Of a stretch of DNA of 7,255 bases, positions 1 through 7,255 are shown piece by piece. A program made the translations under genes and the position numbers. Within the stretch, counting starts at the first letter, position 1. Each line of letters opens with the position of its first letter. The notes under the pieces are model-generated. The model saw nothing but the letters and a program-made list of their open reading frames with translations. It made no database searches and was not told the origin of the DNA. The stretch covers positions 1-7,255 of the forward strand of contig JBGPPD010000153.1 of the NCBI GenBank assembly GCA_041488375.1, in the 5' to 3' direction. The stretch is from JAABQT01 sp041488375. GTDB taxonomy: Bacteria; Pseudomonadota; Gammaproteobacteria; Burkholderiales; SG8-39.

Positions 1-261
1 CTGCACGGCCCGGTCGTAGGACTGCAGGCCGTCGATCGGCAGATAGGGCCGGGGTGCGCCCTGCAGCACCTGCTGCTGCTCCACCTGCCGCACGCACTCC
101 AGCAGCGGCACCTTGCCGTTCTCGTCGTAATACACGCCCACCCCGAGGTTCACCTTGTTCGGGTTCTGGTCCGCGACGTAGAGCTCGGTGATGCCGAGGA
201 TCGGATCCTTCGGCGCCATCGGCACCGAGGCGAGCAGGGAGGGTGAGTGGGGTGCGTTCAT
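1..261 (-). CDS. Class-I (fold-type I) aspartate/aromatic amino acid aminotransferase, N-terminal fragment (tyrB/aspC type)
   Basis: The reverse strand encodes 87 codons from ATG 261 and runs off the left edge of the window, so the lysine that binds pyridoxal phosphate is not visible. Residues 17-24 (PKDPILGI) and 38-44 (NLGVGVY) match the conserved N-terminus of the aspartate/tyrosine aminotransferase subgroup, and residues 73-79 (YLPIDGL) match the substrate-side segment of the same family. Known family role: PLP-dependent transfer of an amino group between aspartate or aromatic amino acids and 2-oxoglutarate in the cytoplasm. TyrB-like and AspC-like specificity cannot be separated on this fragment. 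Full-length relatives have about 400 residues. The start fits the family N-terminus, but the nearby AGGAGA sits 19 bases from this ATG, too far for normal use. It is better placed for a five-codon ORF whose TGA overlaps this ATG. The gene is divergent from uvrB. Confidence 0.9.
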   Translation of the reverse strand, partial: MNAPHSPSLLASVPMAPKDPILGITELYVADQNPNKVNLGVGVYYDENGKVPLLECVRQVEQQQVLQGAPRPYLPIDGLQSYDRAVQ

Positions 262-275
262 CGTGCTAGCATCAT
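258..275 (-). CDS. Possible five-codon leader ORF (MMLAR) coupled to the aminotransferase
   Basis: On the minus strand, AGGAGA (286-281) lies five bases before the ATG at 275-273, with a second ATG at 272-270. Reading gives Met-Met-Leu-Ala-Arg and a TGA at 260-258. That stop overlaps the aminotransferase ATG (261-259) as ATGA. This arrangement is directly visible. That ribosomes start here and re-initiate on the aminotransferase is an inference. The alternative is that the mini-ORF is accidental and the aminotransferase is initiated poorly from a distant Shine-Dalgarno sequence. The peptide shows no run of regulatory codons that would indicate classical attenuation. Confidence 0.3.
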   Translation of the reverse strand: MMLAR

Positions 276-301
276 GCGTTTCTCCTGGCAAGATTCTACC
301 C

Positions 302-2330
<2,029 letters not shown>

Positions 2331-2332
<2 letters not shown>

Positions 2333-2347
2333 CGGCGGCGCGCCGCT
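2331..2347. terminator. Short GC hairpin between convergent uvrB and rne, possible bidirectional terminator
   Basis: AGCGGCG (2331-2337) pairs perfectly with CGCCGCT (2341-2347) around a three-base loop, starting inside the uvrB stop codon and lying just past the end of rne. It is the only obvious structure in the 24-base gap. Neither strand has a run of T after the stem, so it is not a canonical intrinsic terminator. It could be a mRNA 3'-end stabilising hairpin, or simply reflect the GC-rich composition. Confidence 0.3.
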
Positions 2348-2356
2348 GCCGGTCCC

Positions 2357-5008
2357 TTACTTGTTGCGCGTTTCGATCTGCACCAGCTCTTCCGAGGCGG
2401 TCTCGGTCACGGGCTTCTCGCGCCGCGGACGACCCCGCTGCACGGCTTGCGGCTCGACGACCGGCGGCCGCACTTTCGCAGCGTTGGTTTCGACCATCTG
2501 CAGTCCGGCGCTTTCCAGGATCTCCTTGGGGTCGACACGGGCGGCTGCCGGCTGCGGCGCCGGGGCCGGTTGCGCGTGGACGGGTTCCTCGCGCACAGGT
2601 TCCTGGCGCGGCGATTCCTCCCGTGCCGGTTCCTGCCGCGCAGACTCGCGTGCCGCTGCTTCTTCGCGCTGCTGCGCTTCTTCCCGCATCTGCGCCAGGT
2701 GCATTTCCCGCTCGCGGGCGCGCAGCTCATTGGCATCGGGCATCTTGGCCAGGAACGCAGGCACGGGCGCGCCCGCCTCGTGTTCCGCCGCCGGCAGACC
2801 CTGGGGCGGCCTGCGCTCGCCGCCCTGATCCGGCCGGCGGTGGCGGTCGCGGCGACCGCGCCGCCCGCGGCGTTGCTCTTCACCCTCGCGCTCACCGGCC
2901 AGCGCCGGCTCGGTCGCGCGCGGCCCCTGCTGCTGGGGCTGTTGCGGCTGCTCGGGGCGGGGAGGGCGCTGCTGCTGTTGCTGCGGGCGCTGCTGGTCGG
3001 GCCGGCGTTCGCCGCCCTGACGATGGTCGCGCTGCTGTTGGCCGCCCTGGCGCTGCTCGGGGCGCTGGCCGCCGCCTTGCTGCGGGCGGCGCTGCTGGTC
3101 GCGCGACCCGTCGCGCGGACGGTCGCGCCGGTGCTCGCGCCGCTGCTCGTCGCGGCGCTGCTCCGGCCGCCGCTCGCGTTGCTGTTGCGGCTGCTGGTCC
3201 CGGCGCGGCTCACGCGCAGTGCGCACGGCATCGTTGGCCGCCGTCGCTTCCTGCTTGTCGGTCTTGAACCAGCCCAGGATCTTGCTCATGAAACCGGACT
3301 GCGGGACCACTGCCGCCGCCGGAGCCGGGCGGGGCGCCTCGGCGCGCTCGGGTGCCTGGTGCGCGGGTTGCGGCTGGTGTTCCGGCACGATCGGCGCCGG
3401 CTGGTCCGGCACGATGCCTTTCACCGCGGCTTCCGGACGTTCCCTCTTGGCGTCGCCGGTGGCATCCTCGACCTTGGGTTCTTCCGGCTGCTCCACCATC
3501 TCGTAGCTCGCCGGCACGTGTTCCATGGCGTTCAGCTCGTCGTGGCGCAGGCGCTGGATCTTGTAGTGCGGCGTGTCCAGGTGCGGGTTGGGCACCAGGA
3601 TGATGTTCACCTTGAGGCGCGCCTCCAGCTTCTGGATCTCGGGGCGCTTCTCGTTGAGCAGGAAACTCGCCACGTCGACCGGCACCTGCACATGCACCGC
3701 GCCGGTGTTCTCCTTCATGGCTTCTTCCTGCAGGATGCGCAGCACGTGCAGCGCGGTGGATTCGGTGCCGCGGATGAAGCCGGTGCCGCTGCAACGCGGG
3801 CAGCTGATGTGCGCGGTCTCCTCCAGGGAGGCCTGCAGGCGCTGGCGCGAAAGCTCCAGCAGCCCGAAGCGCGAGATCTTGCCGACCTGCACGCGAGCGC
3901 GGTCATAGCGCAACGCGTCGCGGAAGCGGTTCTCGACGTCGCGCTGGTTCTTCTGCGACTCCATGTCGATGAAGTCCACCACGATCAAGCCGCCCAGGTC
4001 GCGCAGGCGCAACTGCCGGGCAACTTCGTCGGCGGCCTCCAGGTTGGTGCGCGTCGCGGTCTCCTCGATGTCGCTGCCCTTGGTGGCGCGCGCCGAGTTG
4101 ACGTCCACCGCCACCAGCGCTTCGGTATGGTCGATGACGATGGCGCCGCCGGAGGGCAGGCTCACCTGGCGCGAGTAGGCGCTCTCGATCTGGTGCTCGA
4201 TCTGGAAGCGCGAGAACAGCGGCACGTCGTCGCGGTACAGCTTGACCTTGCCGACGTTGCCCGGCATCACGGTCTGCATGAAGGCAAGCGCCTGCTCGTA
4301 GATTTCCTCGGTGTCGATGAGGATCTCGCCGATGTCGGGCTGGAAGTAGTCGCGGATGGCGCGGATCACGAGGCTCGACTCCAGGTAGATCAGGAACGGC
4401 TTCTTGTCCTGGGTCTTGCCCGCGCCCTCGACCGCACTCCAGAGCTGCAGCAGGTAGTTGAGGTCCCACTGCAGTTCCTCGGGCGAGCGCCCGATCGCCG
4501 CGGTGCGGGCGATCACGCTCATGCCCTCGGGCACCTGCAGCTTGTCCAGGGTGTCGCGCAGCTCGTTGCGGTCCTCACCCTCGACGCGGCGCGAAACGCC
4601 GCCGCCGCGCGGGTTGTTGGGCATCAGCACCAGGTAGCGACCCGCGAGGCTGATGTAGGTGGTGAGCGCCGCGCCCTTGGTGCCGCGCTCGTCCTTCTCG
4701 ACCTGGACGATCAGGTCCTGGCCTTCGGTGAGCGCATCCTGGATGCGGGCCCGGCCGACGTCCACGCCGGGCTTGAAATAGACCTTGTCGACTTCCTTGA
4801 AGGGCAGGAACCCGTGCCGTTCCTCGCCGTATTCGACGAAGGCGGCTTCGAGGCTGGGCTCGACGCGGGTGATGATGCCTTTGTAGATGTTGCTCTTGCG
4901 CTGCTCCCGGGATGCCGACTCGATGTCGAGGTCGACCAGCTTCTGTCCTTCTACGATGGCGACGCGCAGTTCTTCCTGCTGGGTCGCGTTAAACAACATG
5001 CGTTTCAC
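2357..5008 (-). CDS. rne: Ribonuclease E (RNase E)
   Basis: This is the endoribonuclease that starts mRNA decay and processes rRNA and tRNA precursors; in this family it is usually tethered to the inner membrane and scaffolds the degradosome. The 883-residue protein has the full catalytic half: S1 domain at about 36-118; 5'-monophosphate sensor with Arg168-Thr169; the DNase I-like domain with metal-binding Asp302 (AVDVNS) and Asp345 (VVDFIDM); and the zinc-link cysteines 403 and 406 (SCPRCSGTG), each one residue off E. coli numbering. Residues 572-583 (GFMSKILGWFKT) look like the amphipathic membrane-targeting helix. Residues about 600-735 are Arg/Gln/Pro-rich and probably bind RNA, followed by a charged Glu/Arg segment and a short C-terminal motif near 828-840. 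The length and separate tail distinguish it from RNase G. The start is GTG 5008, which gives the family N-terminus MKRML and lies eight bases after AGGAG; ATG 4999 would be too far away. Confidence 0.97.
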   Translation of the reverse strand: MKRMLFNATQQEELRVAIVEGQKLVDLDIESASREQRKSNIYKGIITRVEPSLEAAFVEYGEERHGFLPFKEVDKVYFKPGVDVGRARIQDALTEGQDLIVQVEKDERGTKGAALTTYISLAGRYLVLMPNNPRGGGVSRRVEGEDRNELRDTLDKLQVPEGMSVIARTAAIGRSPEELQWDLNYLLQLWSAVEGAGKTQDKKPFLIYLESSLVIRAIRDYFQPDIGEILIDTEEIYEQALAFMQTVMPGNVGKVKLYRDDVPLFSRFQIEHQIESAYSRQVSLPSGGAIVIDHTEALVAVDVNSARATKGSDIEETATRTNLEAADEVARQLRLRDLGGLIVVDFIDMESQKNQRDVENRFRDALRYDRARVQVGKISRFGLLELSRQRLQASLEETAHISCPRCSGTGFIRGTESTALHVLRILQEEAMKENTGAVHVQVPVDVASFLLNEKRPEIQKLEARLKVNIILVPNPHLDTPHYKIQRLRHDELNAMEHVPASYEMVEQPEEPKVEDATGDAKRERPEAAVKGIVPDQPAPIVPEHQPQPAHQAPERAEAPRPAPAAAVVPQSGFMSKILGWFKTDKQEATAANDAVRTAREPRRDQQPQQQRERRPEQRRDEQRREHRRDRPRDGSRDQQRRPQQGGGQRPEQRQGGQQQRDHRQGGERRPDQQRPQQQQQRPPRPEQPQQPQQQGPRATEPALAGEREGEEQRRGRRGRRDRHRRPDQGGERRPPQGLPAAEHEAGAPVPAFLAKMPDANELRAREREMHLAQMREEAQQREEAAARESARQEPAREESPRQEPVREEPVHAQPAPAPQPAAARVDPKEILESAGLQMVETNAAKVRPPVVEPQAVQRGRPRREKPVTETASEELVQIETRNK
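2581..2640 (-). repeat. rne: Four imperfect 15-bp tandem repeats in the RNase E tail
   Basis: Four consecutive 15-base units (2581-2595, 2596-2610, 2611-2625, 2626-2640) each carry TTCCT at the same internal position with GC-rich flanks. Read on the coding strand they give a pentapeptide repeat of the type (Q/E)EPxR, in the charged part of the C-terminal tail. The length is a multiple of three, so copy-number change would keep the frame. Confidence 0.7.
2918..3202 (-). other. rne: Low-complexity Gln/Arg/Pro-rich coding segment of RNase E (residues about 603-697)
   Basis: This part of rne encodes glutamine runs of up to five together with Arg-rich and Pro-rich stretches, with no globular pattern. 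Arginine-rich disordered tails in RNase E homologues bind RNA and partner proteins, so an RNA-binding role is likely by family knowledge. The underlying DNA is rich in short CTG/GCTG-type runs, which are prone to in-frame length change. Confidence 0.75.
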
Positions 5009-5016
5009 TTCTTGTT

Positions 5017-5034
5017 CTCCTGCGCGCGCAGGAG
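5017..5034 (-). promoter_or_regulatory. Perfect palindrome containing the rne Shine-Dalgarno sequence
   Basis: CTCCTGCGCGCGCAGGAG is an exact 18-base palindrome. In the rne mRNA it can fold as a seven-pair stem, CUCCUGC with GCAGGAG, closed by a GCGC loop. The AGGAG on the 3' arm (5021-5017) is the only good ribosome binding site for the GTG start, eight bases away, so folding would hide it. E. coli rne is autoregulated through its 5' leader. Here a simple start-site hairpin could serve a similar purpose, which is an inference. Confidence 0.6.
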
Positions 5035-5053
5035 GCCCGGCGTTCCGTCGGTC

Positions 5054-5081
5054 AGTATTCTTCTAGGGTTCTAGGTGTAAA
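5054..5081 (-). promoter_or_regulatory. Candidate rne promoter
   Basis: On the minus strand, TTTACA (5081-5076, five of six bases of the -35 consensus) is followed after 16 bases by AATACT (5059-5054, four of six for the -10). Transcription would begin near 5048, giving an rne leader of about 40 bases that consists largely of the Shine-Dalgarno hairpin. The spacer holds an 8-bp direct repeat. A weaker alternative uses TTGAAC (5092-5087) with TAGAAC, but its 15-base spacing is poor. Confidence 0.4.
5061..5076. repeat. Two abutting 8-bp direct repeats TTCTAGGG / TTCTAGGT in the rne promoter spacer
   Basis: TTCTAGGG (5061-5068) is followed directly by TTCTAGGT (5069-5076), differing only in the last base. 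The pair fills the spacer of the candidate rne promoter in an AT-richer island of a GC-rich region. It could be a protein-binding site or a chance duplication. Confidence 0.5.
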
Positions 5082-5124
5082 AACCGATGTTCAAGTGGCG
5101 GGGACAATTCCGGCCGCGCGCTAT

Positions 5125-5143
5125 TGAGTAGTATCGCTACTTA
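5125..5143. promoter_or_regulatory. Inverted repeat in the rne-rluC divergent region
   Basis: TGAGTAG (5125-5131) and CTACTTA (5137-5143) form a seven-pair stem with one G-T pair around the loop TATCG. It lies about 145 bases before rluC, upstream of the candidate rne promoter. It may be an operator or an RNA hairpin in an rluC leader. I see nothing else convincing between 5082 and 5287, and no strong rluC promoter with both boxes. Confidence 0.25.
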
Positions 5144-5287
5144 GGGTGAGCGAACATCACCACTGCTTCAGGCTCGGCTGTGGCCGAACAGGAGGCGGGT
5201 TGCAGGTCCCGGCGGCGAAACAGTTGTGCGCCACGCCCATCGAACCTGTGCCTCGCATCTCGAAGCAACCCGTGGATAATACGAAAA

Positions 5288-6238
5288 ATGAAAGACTTAA
5301 GCAAGGCTCGCGCCACGCTACTCGAAGTCGGGGAGGAAAGCGTCGCCCAGCGCATCGACAATTTCCTGCTGCGCCGGCTCAAAGGGGTGCCCAAGAGCCA
5401 CGTCTACCGGGTGCTGCGCAGCGGCGAGGTGCGGGTCAACAGCGGCCGGGTCAAACCCGACTATCGCCTGCAGGCCGGAGACCGGGTGCGGGTGCCTCCG
5501 GTTCGGATCGCCACCCCGGCCGCCAAGCCCGCGCCGCGTCCCCTCGGCCTGCCGATCGTGTTCGAGGATGCCGCGCTGCTGGTGATCGACAAGCCCTCCG
5601 GCATCGCCGTGCACGGCGGCAGCGGCCTGAGCTACGGGGTGATCGAATCGCTGCGCGCGGAACGGCCCGAAGCGAAGGTGCTGGAGCTGGCCCATCGCCT
5701 GGACCGCGATACCTCGGGCCTGCTGATCATCGCCAAGAAGCGCGGCGCCCTGGTCGAGCTGCACCGCATGCTGCGCGAGGGCGAAGTGGAGAAGGTGTAC
5801 TCGGCGCTGGTGAGGGGCCGCTGGCAGGGCGGCGCGCGCGAGTTGCGCGATCGGCTCCACAAGTTCGTCACCGCAGGGGGCGAGCGGCGCGTCGCGGTGC
5901 ATGGCGGCGGCCAGACGGCAGTGACGCAGGTGCGGCCGGTTGCCGCCACCGACGAATTCAGCCTGCTGGAGCTGCGCTTGCTGACCGGGCGCACGCACCA
6001 GATCAGGGTGCACCTGGCGCACGCCGGCCACCCTGTCCTGGGCGACGGCAAGTACGGCGATTTCGAGCTCAACCACGCTCTGGCCGGGCAAGGGGTGAAG
6101 CGCTTGTTCCTGCACGCGCACCGCCTGTCGTTCACCCACCCGCTGACGGGCGCGGCAATGAAGTTCAGTGCTCCCCTGCCGCCGGACATGCGCCACTTCG
6201 CGGAGGCGCGCCTTGCGCTACAGCCTGATCGTCTTTGA
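5288..6238 (+). CDS. rluC: 23S rRNA pseudouridine synthase (RluC family)
   Basis: RluC converts U955, U2504 and U2580 of 23S rRNA to pseudouridine (E. coli numbering). The 316-residue protein is close to the 319 of E. coli RluC. An S4 RNA-binding domain occupies about residues 19-70, followed by the RluA-type catalytic domain with IDKPSGIAVHGG at 100-111 and the motif HRLDRDTSG at 136-144, whose Asp139 is the expected catalytic residue. The TGRTHQIRVHLAHAGHPVLG stretch at 233-252 is also typical. ATG 5288 is chosen because the MKDLSKA start fits the family; the frame is open to 5180 but the extra residues are not family-like. The ribosome binding site is weak. A GATAAT (5275-5280) just before the ATG could be a -10 box giving a nearly leaderless mRNA, but it has no matching -35. 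RluC and RluD share motifs; the S4-first layout, length and position beside rne favour RluC. Confidence 0.93.
   Translation: MKDLSKARATLLEVGEESVAQRIDNFLLRRLKGVPKSHVYRVLRSGEVRVNSGRVKPDYRLQAGDRVRVPPVRIATPAAKPAPRPLGLPIVFEDAALLVIDKPSGIAVHGGSGLSYGVIESLRAERPEAKVLELAHRLDRDTSGLLIIAKKRGALVELHRMLREGEVEKVYSALVRGRWQGGARELRDRLHKFVTAGGERRVAVHGGGQTAVTQVRPVAATDEFSLLELRLLTGRTHQIRVHLAHAGHPVLGDGKYGDFELNHALAGQGVKRLFLHAHRLSFTHPLTGAAMKFSAPLPPDMRHFAEARLALQPDRL
6202..6206 (+). promoter_or_regulatory. Ribosome binding site that sets a TTG start for the HAD phosphatase
   Basis: GGAGG lies six bases before TTG 6213, inside the end of rluC. This is the strongest Shine-Dalgarno match near the phosphatase start. The upstream in-frame ATG at 6168 would add 15 Arg/Cys-rich residues before the conserved N-terminus. 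Confidence 0.7.
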
Positions 6239-6863
6239 CTGGGACGGGACCTTGCTCGACTCGGCGGGCGGCATCGTCGAGTCGATCCAGGAGGCTGCGC
6301 GCGACCTGCGCTTGCCGGTGCCGGCGCGTGAAACCGCCAGCCATGTCATCGGGCTGGGCCTGCACGACTCGCTGCGCACGGCCGTGCCGACGCTGCCGGA
6401 GGACAAGTACCGGGAATTTGCCGAAGCCTACCGCCGGCACTTCCTCGCGCGGCAGGGCACCATGGCGCTGTTTCCGGGGGTGCGCGAGGTGCTGCAGGAC
6501 CTGCACGCCGCCGGTCACCGCCTCGCCGTGGCGACCGGCAAGAGCCGCCGTGGCCTGGAGCACGCGTTCGAATTGACCGCGTTGCGCAGGTACTTCGCGG
6601 CGTCGCGCTGCGCCGACGAGACCAACCCGAAGCCGCACCCGGCGATGCTGCTCGAGCTGATGCAGCAGCTGGCGGCCGCGCCCGGGCAGGCGCTGATGAT
6701 CGGCGATACCTCGCATGACCTGGAAATGGCACGCAGCGCGGGCGTGGACGCGGTGGCGGTCACCTACGGCGCGCATCCGCCGGATGCGCTGCGCGCTCTG
6801 GCGCCGCGCGCCTGCGTCGCCAGCGTGGCGGAACTGCGTGCATGGCTGACGGCGAACGTCTGA
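6213..6863 (+). CDS. HAD-superfamily (subfamily IA) phosphatase, phosphoglycolate-phosphatase-like
   Basis: From TTG 6213 the protein has 216 residues and begins right at the family core. Motif I is FDWDGTLLDS with nucleophile Asp9 and acid Asp11; motif II is Thr108 in VATGKS; Lys140 is in the PKPHP box; motif IV is MIGDTSHD with Asp165 and Asp169, which should hold magnesium. A helical cap between motifs I and II (about 17-85) fits subfamily IA, which includes phosphoglycolate phosphatase (gph) and related sugar or nucleotide phosphatases. The substrate cannot be read from the sequence. The start overlaps the last 26 bases of rluC and is preceded by GGAGG at good spacing, suggesting translational coupling. 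The end overlaps the Rieske gene by 22 bases. No signal peptide is present, so it is probably cytoplasmic. Confidence 0.88.
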   Translation: MRYSLIVFDWDGTLLDSAGGIVESIQEAARDLRLPVPARETASHVIGLGLHDSLRTAVPTLPEDKYREFAEAYRRHFLARQGTMALFPGVREVLQDLHAAGHRLAVATGKSRRGLEHAFELTALRRYFAASRCADETNPKPHPAMLLELMQQLAAAPGQALMIGDTSHDLEMARSAGVDAVAVTYGAHPPDALRALAPRACVASVAELRAWLTANV

Positions 6864-7198
6864 TCTGCGCATCCGCGGCGCTGCAGGACGCGGGCGGCGG
6901 CGTGCGCTTCGAAATCGAGTATTTCGGCGAGGCCGCGCCCGCGTTCGTGGTGCGCACCGCGGGGCGCGTCCACGGCTACCTGAACCGCTGCGCGCACGTG
7001 GCGATGGAACTGGATTGGCGCGAGGGTGAATTCTTCGATTTGGAGGGGCGCGATTTGATATGCTCGACACACGGTGCCGTCTACGCCGCCGACAGCGGCC
7101 GATGCCTGGGCGGCCCCTGCGGCGGCACGCCGCTGGTGCGGCTGAGGATCGAAGAGCGCGCCGGGCAGGTCTACTTCATGGGAGTCGACGATGGCTGA
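6842..7198 (+). CDS. Small Rieske [2Fe-2S] protein, ferredoxin-like
   Basis: This 118-residue protein is a single Rieske domain. The cluster ligands are visible as Cys50-x-His52 and Cys74-x-x-His77, with 21 residues between the two pairs; the second pair sits in the typical context CSTHGAVY. A Gly/Pro-rich loop (GGPCGGTP, 90-97) follows, as in other Rieske domains. There is no signal peptide or membrane helix, so it is probably a soluble cytoplasmic electron carrier or redox sensor rather than a bc1 subunit. No oxygenase or reductase partner is encoded in this window, so its partner is unknown. It overlaps the phosphatase by 22 bases and the next gene by eight bases, placing it inside the rluC cluster. 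The start ATG 6842 has only a weak GCGGAA box eight bases upstream, which fits coupled translation. I recall similar Rieske genes next to S49 peptidase genes in betaproteobacteria. Confidence 0.88.
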   Translation: MADGERLICASAALQDAGGGVRFEIEYFGEAAPAFVVRTAGRVHGYLNRCAHVAMELDWREGEFFDLEGRDLICSTHGAVYAADSGRCLGGPCGGTPLVRLRIEERAGQVYFMGVDDG

Positions 7199-7255
7199 CA
7201 ACGACGGGCAGTGGGAGCGCGGGCTGATCGAGAAGCTTGCCACCGCGGCGCTCAA
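7191..7255 (+). CDS. Probable S49-family (SppA-like) peptidase, N-terminal fragment
   Basis: Twenty-one codons are visible before the window ends (MADNDGQWERGLIEKLATAA then L). ATG 7191 is preceded by GGGAG (7180-7184) at six bases, and it overlaps the Rieske stop by eight bases. The WERxLIEKLA pattern at residues 8-17 resembles the N-terminus that I recall for betaproteobacterial S49 signal-peptide peptidases, just before their membrane anchor, and the position after a Rieske gene supports this. The serine/lysine catalytic residues and the membrane helix lie outside the window. The existence of a gene here is well supported; the product name rests on a short match plus context. Confidence 0.6.
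   Translation, partial: MADNDGQWERGLIEKLATAAL

Noticed and set aside
273..286. Shared CATGCGTTT near both the aminotransferase start and the rne start (4998-5006), as a possible common operator
   Set aside because: The match is nine bases and reflects similar start-codon contexts (AAACGCATG); in rne it is inside the coding region.
188..301. N-terminal extension of UvrB back to ATG 188
   Set aside because: These 38 codons are antisense to the aminotransferase and do not resemble UvrB N-termini; GTG 302 gives the family length.
2447..5074. An 875-codon open frame on the plus strand, antisense to rne
   Set aside because: Its translation is Leu/Ala/Arg-rich with no family pattern, and it mirrors rne. 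Long antisense frames are expected in very GC-rich codon-biased genes.
5180..5287. N-terminal extension of RluC from GTG 5180
   Set aside because: The added residues are Arg/Ser/Cys-rich and not family-like; ATG 5288 gives the normal RluC length.
6165..7255. Long minus-strand frames opposite the phosphatase and Rieske genes (for example 6165-7070 and 6764-7255)
   Set aside because: Arg/Ala/His-rich shadows without motifs, opposite genes with intact catalytic or ligand residues.

Overview
This window is an ordinary housekeeping stretch from a high-GC Gram-negative chromosome, most likely a betaproteobacterium. The evidence is the strong G/C third-position bias in every gene, an RNase E with a long Arg/Gln/Pro-rich tail, and the order rluC, HAD phosphatase, Rieske protein, S49 peptidase, which I recall as typical of betaproteobacteria. 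No mobile element, CRISPR array, tRNA or rRNA gene is visible. I found no convincing new biological system; the interesting points are at the level of gene expression.

Layout. Positions 1-261 (minus) hold the first 87 codons of a class-I aspartate/aromatic aminotransferase, cut by the window edge. It is divergent from uvrB (302-2332, plus), the damage-verifying helicase-like subunit of UvrABC excision repair. Only 40 bases separate the two start codons, and a good promoter for the aminotransferase overlaps the first codons of uvrB. uvrB and rne (2357-5008, minus) converge with a 24-base gap containing a short GC hairpin. rne encodes RNase E, the main endonuclease of mRNA decay and rRNA processing. 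A 279-base divergent intergenic region follows, with a candidate rne promoter and a perfect palindrome that contains the rne ribosome binding site.

The right part is a tight plus-strand cluster whose reading frames overlap: rluC (5288-6238, 23S rRNA pseudouridine synthase), a HAD-type phosphatase that probably starts at TTG 6213, a 118-residue Rieske 2Fe-2S protein (6842-7198), and the first 21 codons of a probable S49 (SppA-like) peptidase from 7191. The 26-, 22- and 8-base overlaps suggest one transcript with coupled translation. RNase E and RluC both act on RNA and ribosome metabolism and diverge from a shared regulatory region. What the phosphatase and the Rieske protein do in this operon cannot be read from the sequence.
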